A DNA stretch of 64,000 nt, from contig VXAA01005278.1 in NCBI GenBank assembly GCA_013399115.1, positions 1 to 64,000 of the forward strand, written 5' to 3'. Position numbers and translations under genes: made by a program. Under the pieces are notes generated by a model. It made no database searches. It was not told where the DNA came from and was given only the letters and a program-made list of their open reading frames with translations. Below are positions 37,886-49,000 of this stretch, piece by piece; the first letter of the stretch is position 1; the number at the start of each line of letters is the position of its first letter. This stretch comes from Anseranas semipalmata (lineage: Eukaryota > Chordata > Aves > Anseriformes > Anseranatidae).

Positions 37886-39015
37886 CCTTGCACCACTTAA
37901 TTAACTAGTGTATGTTACCACACAGGAACAAAACTAGCACCACTCCAAGTGTAAGCAACTAATTAAATTTTGGCTTCATCACTCAAATTGCTTCCAGGTC
38001 TCATCACTCAGCCGCTGATAACCAAAGGGAGTACCTGGCATTGAATACTGGAATCTTTATTTGTGTAATTCTCCCCATTTTCTCCAGCTTTCAAAGGCAA
38101 GCCTTGAAGCAACATGGGGGAAAAGCTTCACTTTTTAAATGAAGTTCAGGCTTAGCTTTATTCTCAGACCTGGATCCAACCAGAAGTGCACTAGTATGGA
38201 CACCTCCAACCCAAGGGACAGGGAAAGATGATAGCAAGCGGACATGGAATGAGACACCGCTGTCCCACACAACTCCTATGAGCAGCACTTTTACTGTCCA
38301 AATAAACCCAGCAACCTCCTGGCTAGTGTCAAAACAACTCCAGAATCTGATCTTGTGAGAGGGGAGCACAGCTGCTCTGCACGAGGAACTGCCAACAGCA
38401 CCACAGGATCGATCCCCCGCTTGCCTACACTCTTTATATGAAATTGCGACTGCGCTCCGTCACGAAGATTCCTAGTCAGATCCTCTCATCATCGCTGGTA
38501 TTTTATGCCTGACACTGACAGGTCGTCTCTTCTGGCATTTGGAATTTCTAGCTCAAAGAAGCTGAGAAGGCAATTTAAGAACCATCACAGTTTGCTAGCA
38601 GCTGAATTTCAGCCTTGACAGCTCTGCCCAGTTAATCGCCATTTTACCTTTTTGTTCTGGTAGCAGAGTTGAGGTCTGACCAGGACCTGGTTTCTGTTTT
38701 GCTCCCAACGTGGAAGACAAGAGGCCAAGCCAACTAAATTCCTTCCACTCGTCCAAAACTTATTAAATTCACTGTTCTCACAGAAAAATATTTTGAATCT
38801 TAAAGTATACCTCTGCTCATCTACACACGGAAAACATCTGAACCTATTAAATATCCAGCCTACTAAAGCCAAACACCTATTCAAGAACACATTTGTACTG
38901 CATTCTCACATGATAAAAACTGTTAATAAATTAAATAAGTGTTTTTAAAGAGTAAATTAACTAAACAGCTACGAACAAATCACCTTGACTATGGGAAAGA
39001 ATAACAAGAACTTAC

Positions 39016-39123
39016 TTGATTCCTCTGCATGAGCATTGCCAGTAAGTATCAGGCAAGGTAGGGTTAGCAGAGAAAAGGATATAATGACAACCATGTCCAA
39101 ACGCTAACAACATAATTAGGGAA
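39016..39123 (-). CDS. PCDH15: Protocadherin-15 start-codon and signal-peptide exon (exon 2)
   Basis: A 108-bp exon: 29 nt of 5' leader, then 79 nt of coding sequence from the ATG at 39094. It codes MVVIISFSLLTLPCLI, then LTGNAHAEES, a textbook secretory signal peptide with a hydrophobic core and probable cleavage after AHA. The start has G at -3 and G at +4 (strong Kozak context), and in-frame TAA and TAG codons lie just upstream, so no earlier in-frame start is possible. The acceptor is a long pyrimidine tract ending TTTTTCAG; the donor is TCAA/GTAAGT. The exon ends in phase 1, matching the phase-1 start of exon 4 and of mammalian exon 3. The peptide does not resemble the human signal (MFRQFYLWTCLASG), so this is either a diverged exon 2 or an alternative first coding exon. 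Gene assignment rests on position, strand, phase and function. Confidence 0.72.
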
Positions 39124-39173
39124 CTGAAAAAGAGAGAGCGCAACTAAGCATTGAAATTAAGCACTAAGGTTAA

Positions 39174-39235
39174 TTAAATGCAAGTGTAATGTAGTAAACA
39201 TAATGTAGTTAAATGTAAATGTAATGTAGTAACAG
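39174..39235. repeat. 35-bp tandem duplication upstream of signal exon
   Basis: The segment at 39174-39200 (starting TTAAATGCAAGTGTAATGTA) recurs at 39209-39235 with three mismatches, giving a period of 35 bases. It lies 50-112 bases upstream of the signal-exon acceptor in transcript direction. Confidence 0.8.
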
Positions 39236-39840
39236 TCACTATCCCTTAAAATGTTTTATTTTTTCAGATTACATACTTATTACTGTATTATAATATTACC
39301 TCTGCAATACAGAGCTGTTAATTTAATTTTGACCCTGAACTCTACGAAAAGGAAAAACTATACAGCTTATCACCTAAACATGCAAAAATGTTGACAAAGA
39401 TCTCCTCTATCATTAGGTCAATTAAAGTGTCCCTGTTCCTCACAGAAGTTGGAAAAAGTCACAGTGTACCAGATCACTGCTACTGCATTTTCTAAGTTAC
39501 CAATGCCTTCAGCAACAGCACACACCCTTTACATACGTAAATCCAGAAAGAACAGATCAGACACACTTCAAAATTACAGGGTAGAATCACAGAAAAATTG
39601 CACCTGTGTCAAGGCCTTTACTACAGGTGAATGTTCCTGCAATCGTATGTGCAACCACTTACCTCATCCACCCAGGGGCAAGAGGGAGGGACTGGGGTTT
39701 AGCCTTGGTTTTTAGAAAAGCCATTAAATGTAGCCAACAACATACTGAGACACAAATCGTGTGGGAATACAGCTACTTGTTCTGACACAAACTAAAAACT
39801 ACATTCCTAAGACTACTGGAGTCAGCGAGTTAAGAATACC

Positions 39841-40260
39841 TGTGCAATGTAACGAGAACCTCTTCCCTCGGGTGTCCTTTCTTGCCGGAATCTTTTCTCA
39901 TAGCTACTTGAAAATCACGTTTGTTGAGCCCAAACCAAAGCAAACCAAAGCGAGGAACACCGTCCAACAGCAGCCTCCGCAGCGGCACCAGCTCGTGCGG
40001 TTTGACACCGGGTAGCTTGACCCCGCCGGGCCCCACGGCCCGTCCCCTGCAAGGAGCTGTAAAGGAGCCGTTTGCCCTTCTGGGGCACAGAGCGGCTTTT
40101 TACGAGGCACCGGCAGACCAGAGCGGTGCCGATGGCAAAGCCGCCCCAGGTCCGGCCCTGGAGGTGCACAAAGCCTGGGGCACCCGCCCTGAGAAATCCC
40201 TGGGGAAAAGGCTGGCAGCAACATGGGCTCGTCTCAGGCAAAATGAGATCCTGCTCGAGC
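39841..40260. promoter_or_regulatory. CpG-rich patch, possible promoter or enhancer
   Basis: A hand count gives 26 CpG dinucleotides in these 420 bases, with the densest part at 39961-40160, in a neighbourhood where CpG is rare. Its near edge is about 720 bp upstream of the signal-peptide exon. Frames stay open on both strands for 106-128 codons, but I recognise no protein. A promoter giving a transcript that starts close to the coding exon is one reading; a GC-rich mobile-element relic is another. I see no TATA box in clear position. Confidence 0.4.
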
Positions 40261-40313
40261 ACTGCATTCATGACATTCACTACAACAACAGTATCATAAA
40301 TCTATAATCCATT

Positions 40314-40374
40314 CTCTCAATAAACTATACTGCTGTAGAGTATATTAAACTATCTCTTAATAAACTGTACTGCT
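40314..40374. repeat. Direct repeat, period 40
   Basis: CTCTCAATAAACTATACTGCT (40314-40334) recurs with two changes at 40354-40374, separated by 19 bases. It is a short direct duplication next to the CpG-rich patch. Confidence 0.75.
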
Positions 40375-41389
40375 TCCCCTCTTACCTCCCAAGTACATAA
40401 AATAAACATCTACAAGTGAAAATAACTCATAAAATGAAGCACTCAGTATTTTTACTGAGAGGAAAAGATAATAAATTTGAGCGTAAGTTATATTCTTACA
40501 CGACTTCCCCCTACCCCCCTAATTTTTTTTATTTCCTGTGCCATCATTATCATGTCAGCTAAAAGCCGCCGACTATCCCTGAGCAGTCAGCATCGACTGT
40601 TCCATGCTGGTTTTCACTTTGACACGCTGTTACAAAAGACACTCTTAAATTTTTTCCTGTTTGCATGAGACCATCCTTGAAGAGATCGGAGCATCCCAAG
40701 GGAAAACCAGTCTCATCTGAGAAGCACAACAACAGCCGAACGCATAGGCAAATAAACAACATTAGAAGTAATTCTGCATGGACATGGAAGCCTTTTCCTT
40801 CACACACACCCTTTTATGATAAGGAGTAAGGCCATTTCCAGTATATTCTTGCAGTAAAACAGGCTCAAAAGCTAACTGGTATTGTGAATGCGACAGTACA
40901 AAACCCCACTCCATTATGGCAAATTAAGCCCTGACACCTTGGGGACGGGGCAGTTACCCTCGGTATGAAGGGTTAACTGCTCCAACCTCTCCCACCCAGC
41001 TTTTGAAACACATTGTATTTTAAAATCTTACTTTAACCCCATAAGTACTTCTACTCAGTGGTCCAAACCAGAAAGTTAGGGTAATAGCCAAATAGTACAT
41101 TCCTCCCATTTTTCGGCTTCGGTGTCTGCTTCTCTACAGTCTCTACTGGCAACACACACACAATTTTCTGAGGCTAACCGCAGTTGTGCCTCTTCTACCT
41201 CTGTGATGAAGGCACGGGGTTTATATGGTTGTCTGGCTCCTCGCTTTGCTGTTCACCCTAATGCCAGTCCTTAACATTTCCTCTGTACATTCACTTGCCT
41301 AGAGATGAGGGAGCTCTCTTGCCTCTATTTTAAGTTCTCTTCTTCGTCGTCCCTTGGTTATGGCCACTATCAGTGGGATTTGGGGGGCT

Positions 41390-41565
41390 GAGCACACAGG
41401 AGAGGCAAGCAAGAGAGGCCTCCCCACAACGTCAGAGGCTTGTCCCTGGCTGTGACGTACAGGTCCCCGGCAGGTCCCCAGCATTCCTGGCCTCTTCACG
41501 GGCTCGCACCACGGCTGTCGGCCCTGCCGCACTCCGCCTCGTCTTCTCACGTCGCTGCCTGTTTC
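41390..41565. other. GC/CpG-rich patch
   Basis: About 175 bp of GC-rich sequence with about a dozen CpGs. Both strands stay open for 160-174 codons through it and beyond, but the translations are low in recognisable motifs and no splice signals support an exon. Confidence 0.35.
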
Positions 41566-42330
41566 TGATCCACTGCAGTATTCACAACCCACACTTAGCC
41601 ACTGACCTATGCATTTTTTTCCATGTAAACTTAATGCTGAAAAGTGTTTTAGCAAAAGTGCAAATGAAACCAAAGCGCAATAATCAAACTGAACACCTAA
41701 ACGCCCAAACAACTCACCTGCGTGCCTGCAATGACGGCTTAATGATGGCATTTCCAGTTCAGGTCGTAACTGAACAACCAAATAGTTGCTGCTGCAACCA
41801 AAAAATGTTTCAGTTCAAACCTTCACAAGCCTTGTTGCTCATGACAGATGCCTGTCATATTCCAAATGAGGCTAGGAACAAACTTTATTCCACATAAGAT
41901 GCATCAGCATCTTGACTGCAAAGCATTTTAGTAGTAATGGGAGGCAACCATGCCTCCAGCTTGGAGACACATACAAAGACTTCATTTAGAGCAATACAGC
42001 CAACTTTATTTTCAGAAAAGAGCAACAGGGTGTGATAGACGGCCAAGAACACCCAAGCAGAATTCTCAGTGCTGGATATACTGGATGCAATATTTCATCA
42101 GAAAATTGAAATAAATTGAAAAAACTGAAATAAATATTGCATAATGAAAATATCCCGATAGCAGAGTAGAACTTATAATGTGCCATGCAAAGCCATTTAC
42201 CTATTGGACATTTGGGGAATTGGGCAGAAAATTGATCCAACAGTCAGAAGTCTGGCAGGAAAACTCGGCAAAGCTGAGAGCCTTGCTCAAGTTAGAACCG
42301 ACCTGAAAAGTGGATACAGGAACAAGATGA

Positions 42331-42384
42331 GAATGATCTACATCAGACAATTTATATGAATGATCTACATAATACAATTTATAT
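42331..42384. repeat. 27-bp tandem duplication
   Basis: Two adjacent copies, 42331-42357 and 42358-42384, begin GAATGATCTACAT and end ACAATTTATAT, differing at two or three central positions. This is a simple recent tandem duplication. Confidence 0.88.
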
Positions 42385-45300
42385 GAACAGAATCACTGAT
42401 AATGATGTTAATCTCGTGGGGGGATAATAGTCCATAAAAATTGCACACATGCAATTAAGGCTGAAGGAGACCCAACCAAATGACTGCAGGTCATTTCTTA
42501 AGAAGGATGAAAAGAAAGATGCAGTAAAGGAAAGGAGGAGACACGGTGGTGTTTGCACTCTGAAGCCTGCTGGAGAGGCCGGCCCTGCTGTCTGGGGGGA
42601 AATACACCAGGCTTGGTGCTAGATGATACCTCGACAGTGGCAATTCAGTTTTTTCTCATCATTAAGAGAACTTGGAAAGAAAATAAAAAAAAATGTGAAC
42701 AAGACTTTTTCAGTTGTCTACCCAGATCCACAGGCACCAGCTGCTACTGTCCAGAACAAAGCAGAATGCTATTTCCCGTTTATATGGAAAAGGTGAGAAC
42801 TTCAAACCTCCACCCAGGTGCACAACAAATTGATCCAGATTCCAGCATCGAAGACGCACAAACCAACCCCAAGCCGCTGCACCGAGGCATTCTTCAGGCC
42901 AAGGAATGGCTCAGTTCCAACCGAGTCACTGTTGCCTGGTAACTGCTTGAGGGTCATTTGCAGAATGAAGATGAATATCCAGAAGAAAAATGAAAATATC
43001 TTTAGATAGCAGGAGACTCAGAAATGCGTAGTGTGGACAGATAACGTATGATGGTACAATTGTCACTTGGGCTGTGTTTGCTGCATCGGTGCTACAAATC
43101 AAACTGACCTCCAAATAGCACTTCTTAACTTTTAAATATATTAGCAAATCAAAAACAAAAGTATATTGAAAATAATTGGAGATGATGGTTTTGGGAAAAA
43201 ACAATACTAAAAGTAAAAACTAATGCAAGAGAAGCATGTCATAACCGTCATGTGTACAGGGACAACTTCCTCACAGAAAACCAATGAAATTTTTTCATCT
43301 GCTGAAAGATGCTGCTTGAACAAGCTGCAGTAACCCGAGTTTGTGCTGCAGCTAACCATCTTGTGTTTTGCAAAAAAGGATCCAGTGATCGAGAGTTACA
43401 GACTGTATTTTGTATAGGGCCGTATTAAAACACTGTGTTTGAGCAGACCCTACTTATCCTTTATGGAAAGTTTTTTGAGAACTTGAAAGTTTTTATCTTC
43501 AAGCCCTTACAGAAAAGCGTTGGATGGCATCAAGCACAAACTGTCCCATGCAGAATCTGACGAGCTGCACCTGTGCTTCATGATGATTATTTGCTGCTGG
43601 AAACTATTCTTCCTTGGATCAAAGTGGGGACAGATTTTAGATCTCTTACCAGGTGGTTTTACTGACCATAAAGGAGCTTTTCCAATCACTGCCACAATGT
43701 GTCAGAGGTGCCATTCAAGAGCATAAACGGTTTCAGTGTTAAACAACAGATCTATACAGAGTTAAAACTGTAACAGTATTTTCTTTCCACTTTTATTTGT
43801 AATTTGGTGGCAGCCAAAACACACCAACCAACCAACAACAACCTCCTCTGGTCAGTCTAAAGAAGGGTACATGTACAGTATCCCACCTTTCACGCACCTG
43901 GAAAGGAGGGAGCCAGGACCTCATGTTTAATGCTTGCTTCAAAACTCAAAGAACGAACATTTCATTCCGGGTGTTGAAAGTTTGCTTTGGTGTCTGGTTA
44001 CTTTTTGTTTTCTTACGTGCAAGGGCAAAAGAAACAACAGAAGTCAAAGATTGCGCATTATTTTGAACTGAAAAGTTGGAAGAATTTTTCAATATTGTGA
44101 AAAGTTTTATTTATTTGACAAAGCACTGTCAAATGCTACCCATGCGTATCAAAACGTATTATTATTCACAGGAAAATAATCTAATTCTCCCTGTCACTCC
44201 TAATCTCACTATGTCTGTGAGGGGGCTTGCAAACAGATCCTTGCAACTGACTGTCTCAGGCTCCCAAGGGAAACTTTCCTCCCTTCCACCTGCTTTATGC
44301 TGCTCTAGGTCTTTTGCTTAGGTAAAAAATCTTACTGTGATCTCCAGCAGGAATAATTGGTTCTGCCTGGTTTTGAAATGTTCTGTCTCATTTGCTGCAG
44401 TGTTAACTACCCTATTTACTTGAAGCTGCCAAATCATACAGATACAGTCAAAGGGTTAAAGGCTTTCCCATCAGCAATTGTTGTAGCAGCCACCAAAGTG
44501 CTCCACAATAAATCGGAGAGGACACAGCTCTGCTCTCAGCTGTAGGGAAAGTGAAAAGAAAATGCCACCACAGAGAGCAGCTTTTCCAGCGACGCCTCGG
44601 TCCAACTCAAAGCAAGCAATTCCACCAGCAATTCAGCAAGCGAAGGCGGCCTTCTCTGCAGATGGCTTTCTTTCGAGTCACTTTAACTGCGTTATACCAA
44701 AATTTCAATAGTAAACCTACAAAGATACCCTTTTAGCTCTTTTTCCATGAAGTCCTTTGGCAGCAACAGCTTGGCATGTAGACATGGTTATCCATGCTTA
44801 CGTCACATAGGATGAAACAATCTTATGATGGGAATTACATGAACGCAACTGAGACACACCACAGCTTTTCAAGTCAGTATTATAAACCACAGCAGTCACC
44901 ATCTGAAGTCTGTAGACAAACAGAAGTACCAGCCAGCTGTTTTCCTATGCTATTTGAGACTTTTTAACATTAAGGAAAAAGAATATACATTTTTTCCCAA
45001 CTTGCACCTTTCTCCCCAGTTTGCCAGACACATTTAACATGTTCACTGCAAATTGAAGCTTAAACTAGACAATGCTCTGCCCCAGGTTAACGTGGACACG
45101 TGAAACAGGTCCATAGTAAGGCTCGAGTGAAAAATACGCACTCACAGCTACGAAGCACTGTACTACTTTCACAGCATTACTCCTGTTCAAGTGCACGGGT
45201 ACTCATCTTACAAAAGGCAAAACACCGGTTAGGAATTACCCCAGGACTTGTGCAGTACAGCACCCAGCGCTTACTGCATGAACACTGCTGGAAACAGACT

Positions 45301-46040
45301 GCCAGGTATAGAGAGCTTCTGTTCTGTCCTACTAGGGAATGCACCAGCGCTCCACAAACGCAGCTCTTTTATCCACTGTAGAACTCCTAAGATAATAAAG
45401 AATACAAAAGTTCACAGCAATCACGTTATTTTACTAAAGTGATTGAGCTGGTAAGTTCAAGTATGCACGCTTTGTGAAGTTAAAATATACTGTATATAGA
45501 TACATATTTTATACGTTCAACAAGTAACTAACAGCCAACTGCTCTTTGTTTATTCAGAGCTTAAATTAAGTGCCCAGCTGTGTCCATTAACCACATTTTC
45601 CATTAGGATAGAAGGGTGGTTGTTTTTATTCAACAAAAAGTTCCTTTTCATCATAAGTAGGAGGGACAAAGGACGCTTGCCAGAAGCTTGAATCTCACCA
45701 TAGTGTAAAGAAGTGCCTAGCAGGTGGTTCTGGGGCACAAAGAGTGCAGGGGAAGACTTTGGCCGATTATGTTGGATTTACACATTTATCCAGGAGCAAT
45801 CCTGAGTCCTGGCTACGGCAGCTGTGGTTATTTGGGTTCATCATCTTACTGCCTGATACTTTGTGACAAACCCATTCATTTCCAGCAGAAAATTATCAAG
45901 CATGCTCTTTGACACAATAAAACCACACCTACCTACTTTTTTATTTCAGTACATTTTCATCCTCTGAGAGTTGGCATTTATGTTCCCTCCTGAAAAAATA
46001 TATATAAAAAAGGGCATCCCAGCAGTGTTAAACTTAAGAC

Positions 46041-46057
46041 TTTTTTTTTTTTTTTTT
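46041..46057. repeat. T17 homopolymer followed by CAG
   Basis: Seventeen T in a row, followed by CAG on the plus strand. It looks like a strong 3' splice site by chance. On the minus strand it is an A17 run preceded by CTG. No exon on the plus strand is supported after it. Confidence 0.9.
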
Positions 46058-49000
46058 CAGCCGAGTAGAGTTTGCCCATTTTTTCTTCCTTCTTCACCTT
46101 TCTAAAGATGCTTCATGGTTTATGGTTGGACAATGCAACAGAGAGAACTGGGCAGGCAGTTTCTACTTACTTCAGAGCTCCGCTTCTTTGCAGAAAGCTT
46201 GCCCAGGGCCAGCTCAGACACACATACCACCAGCTCACGAGGCCCCTTTGCAGGTTATGCCAGGTCAGACATACCTGTCCCAACAGTTTTTCTTCAACAC
46301 TAGTTAGTAGTGAAATTTCAGAAAATACCCGACTCGCTCACTAGGTGCAGAGTGAACATCTTTGCTGTACTTTCAAGGTTCTTTCAATCAACAGCTCGGA
46401 AAAATCCAGAGCCAAGAACTGCAGCCGGGCCATCATATTGAACTGATCTCAAAAAGAGCCTGGATATACATTTTTCCATGACTGATTCTTTTTTTTGTGC
46501 TCACTCTTGTTTTCAACACACGCCGGCAGCCAATGTCCCAGTTTGATGAGGCTCTACAATAATGTTCTGGTTACTTAATCATGCAACCTAGCAATTACAA
46601 ATACCACCACCTATTAGGAAAACCAGTTCCAGCTTTTCCTGCCATTTCTCACCTTCCAGGTGTCCAAAGCACACATATCAGTAGGCCATGATAGTTTTCA
46701 AGACTTCAAACATAAATATAAAAATTTGCATACTTGGTCTGGTTGGTTTAATCGGAATAAAATCTTGCTTCCTAAGGCACTTCTTCATTGTTTCCTACCT
46801 GAAGTTAATCAAATTCTGCCGTATGCTGTCTAAGGAAGCAGACTTTCAATGATTTCCTCCACAGAAGATGAATTCCCTCAAACTGTGCATTTGTCAAAAC
46901 TATTCATTCCTCAAGTTCCCTGCAGACTTCTAACCTTAGACAGCGTTCTGGCTTAAATGAAATCAGTCTTAAAAGACGACTATTAAAAGGAGCCATGAAC
47001 CTCCATGAAAAGCTGGAGGCACTGCTAAGCATATTATCTGCCTCCATGGCTATGTACCTTGTCCTTTTTATTAAAATAGACTTCAATGAAAACCTGCTGT
47101 GTTCAGCCTTTTACCCAACACCAACTCACAAGTAATAAACAATGTCCAATAAACGTTCATGGCAATTTTATGTGGCTGAAAAAGGAGGGTTTTTTTTAAG
47201 TGATATATACTCTGCATCAGCCTGCAGTACCTGAAATGTGCGAGTACCAGACTGCTCAGTTTTATCACCTCCTTTACCACCTTTTCCCAGTACATGAGCA
47301 ACGGCGGTGAGATGGAGAGTCTGGAGCCACTCGTGCAACGTTGGGTCCCTTATCCGCTTTTATTAGAATAGCATTTGGGTTAAGTCACTCAGACAGGGTG
47401 CCCAAAGGAGCATTACACACGGCTTTACCTTCTTTTTTCGGATTCTGCCATCTTTTACTATGCCACAAGTCCAAGTCTTATCAGCAAATATACTTCGGAA
47501 CTGTGGATCTTAGCACCACAGCCTCCTTGCTGATTTTTTCTGAGAGTTCATTTTGAGGGCAATTCTGAAGATCATAAATGCAATGGCTCCTTCCAGTGTG
47601 CTGTGCACCCAAGGATAACAACTTATGTCTCAATTTGCTAGAAGAACATTTGGCAGACATATCTTGGACAATGCGTGATGGCTTCAAAGAAAACGCTTCC
47701 TAGTTCTCTCCCTGCCCATACCATCGGGTAGGTCACACAAGGCCGGCGCTCTCAGACCTGACCCCAAATCCTCTGTGCTGCAGCTGTTTTCTTTAACAAC
47801 AGGGGGTTAGTAGAAAAGCTTGTAAATCAAAAACTAGTCATGAAACGGAGCCAGCTTTTAGAGCAGCATTACATGGCAGGCAATGCTTCCACAGTGCAAG
47901 AAGCCTGAGCCCCACGTGCCCTTCCACCTTGCAATCCTCGAACGCTTCTGGCTAAGTATTGGCACTTACGGGAGAAGTTCAGTCACTGCCCTGTGCAGGA
48001 CAGATGGAATCAAGTTATTATTCCCACAACCCCAACTTTAAATGATATTTAAATGCTGCTACAGGGAACATTCTGAATCTTCTTTCAACATTCCCATGCT
48101 CCTAACAGGAAAGAAATATTTCATACTGGATCCAACTGAGATGCAATCAATTTTAACTGAATGTGATCTGAGTTGCCAGAAATATTTCTCATAAAAGAAG
48201 TTGGTAAATATGATTGATATAGATTAATACAGAGAAAGTGAATTATATTGATAGCAGCTGCAAAAGCAACTTTGTCCTTGCAAGCATGAGATACTAGCAA
48301 AGGTCTCTTGGCCTTCAAGTACAAACAAATCAATGAGGAAGAGGAGTTTTCAAAATGGGGCAAAAAGATCCACTTAGCATAGCATGCTGGTATAAATGTT
48401 TGCTGTATTTCTACACTAATGATCTGTCAACTTTGTTCCAAAACACTGCTCTTGATTTAAGTCCAAGCTCTCTATCTGGTTGCTTCGTTATGTTTTACAG
48501 AAGGCACAAAATCTGAACCCTGGTGTTGCTTAATATTTCTGTCCGCAGGACAAAGAAGCTGGATGCACTTCTTAAACATTCCCCCTTTCTACGGGAAAAA
48601 GGGGATTTAGTCGGTCACAGGATGCTGAAGAAACACTTATTATTTACAGAGTAACAGAGGGCAACAAAGCAGGTTTCGAGTGTAGACGTTTTCTGTGTCC
48701 AGTCCCAGTTTGTGGACATCCATGTGTTTTGGAAGAGCTAGCTACGTGCTCACGTCACTTAGCTATAGTCCTGAAACAGAGGGAAAGCAAACACTGTGCC
48801 ATTCTTTAAAACCAGTAACTACGCGTCAGTTGAACCAGTAAATATATGTCGGGAAAACAATGAAAGCAAACATGAGACTCCATACATGCTACATGAGTAT
48901 AAAATAACCATGCCTATTAACATGGGCTGATGGAAAACACTGAATAACCAAATTCACAATATTTTAAACAAAATTACAAGCCTGGATGACAAAGGTGGTG

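Larger units (their letters stand above)
18496..39015 (-). other. PCDH15: PCDH15 intron between signal exon and exon 4
   Basis: A 20.5-kb interval between the signal-peptide exon and exon 4. In mammals a 66-nt exon 3 lies here, coding a segment like CKLARGGPPATIVAIDEE. I looked on the minus strand for its cysteine-lysine start, its DEES end and a phase-1 donor and did not find a convincing match. Contents noted separately are a 1.1-kb CR1, GC-rich patches near 27600 and 37540, a C-rich run at 26927 and a nested inverted repeat at 35194. The rest appears unique and AT-rich. Confidence 0.75.

Noticed and set aside
39904..40307. Open frames of 106-128 codons on both strands
   Set aside because: The region is GC- and CpG-rich, which removes stop codons by chance. 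No domain, splice sites or codon pattern supports a protein.
41299..41897. Open frames of 160 and 174 codons
   Set aside because: They overlap on opposite strands through a GC-rich patch and show no recognisable motif or splice signal.
46041..46060. T17-CAG on the plus strand as a splice acceptor
   Set aside because: No coding sequence or donor follows in a way that defines an exon. It is more likely a homopolymer.
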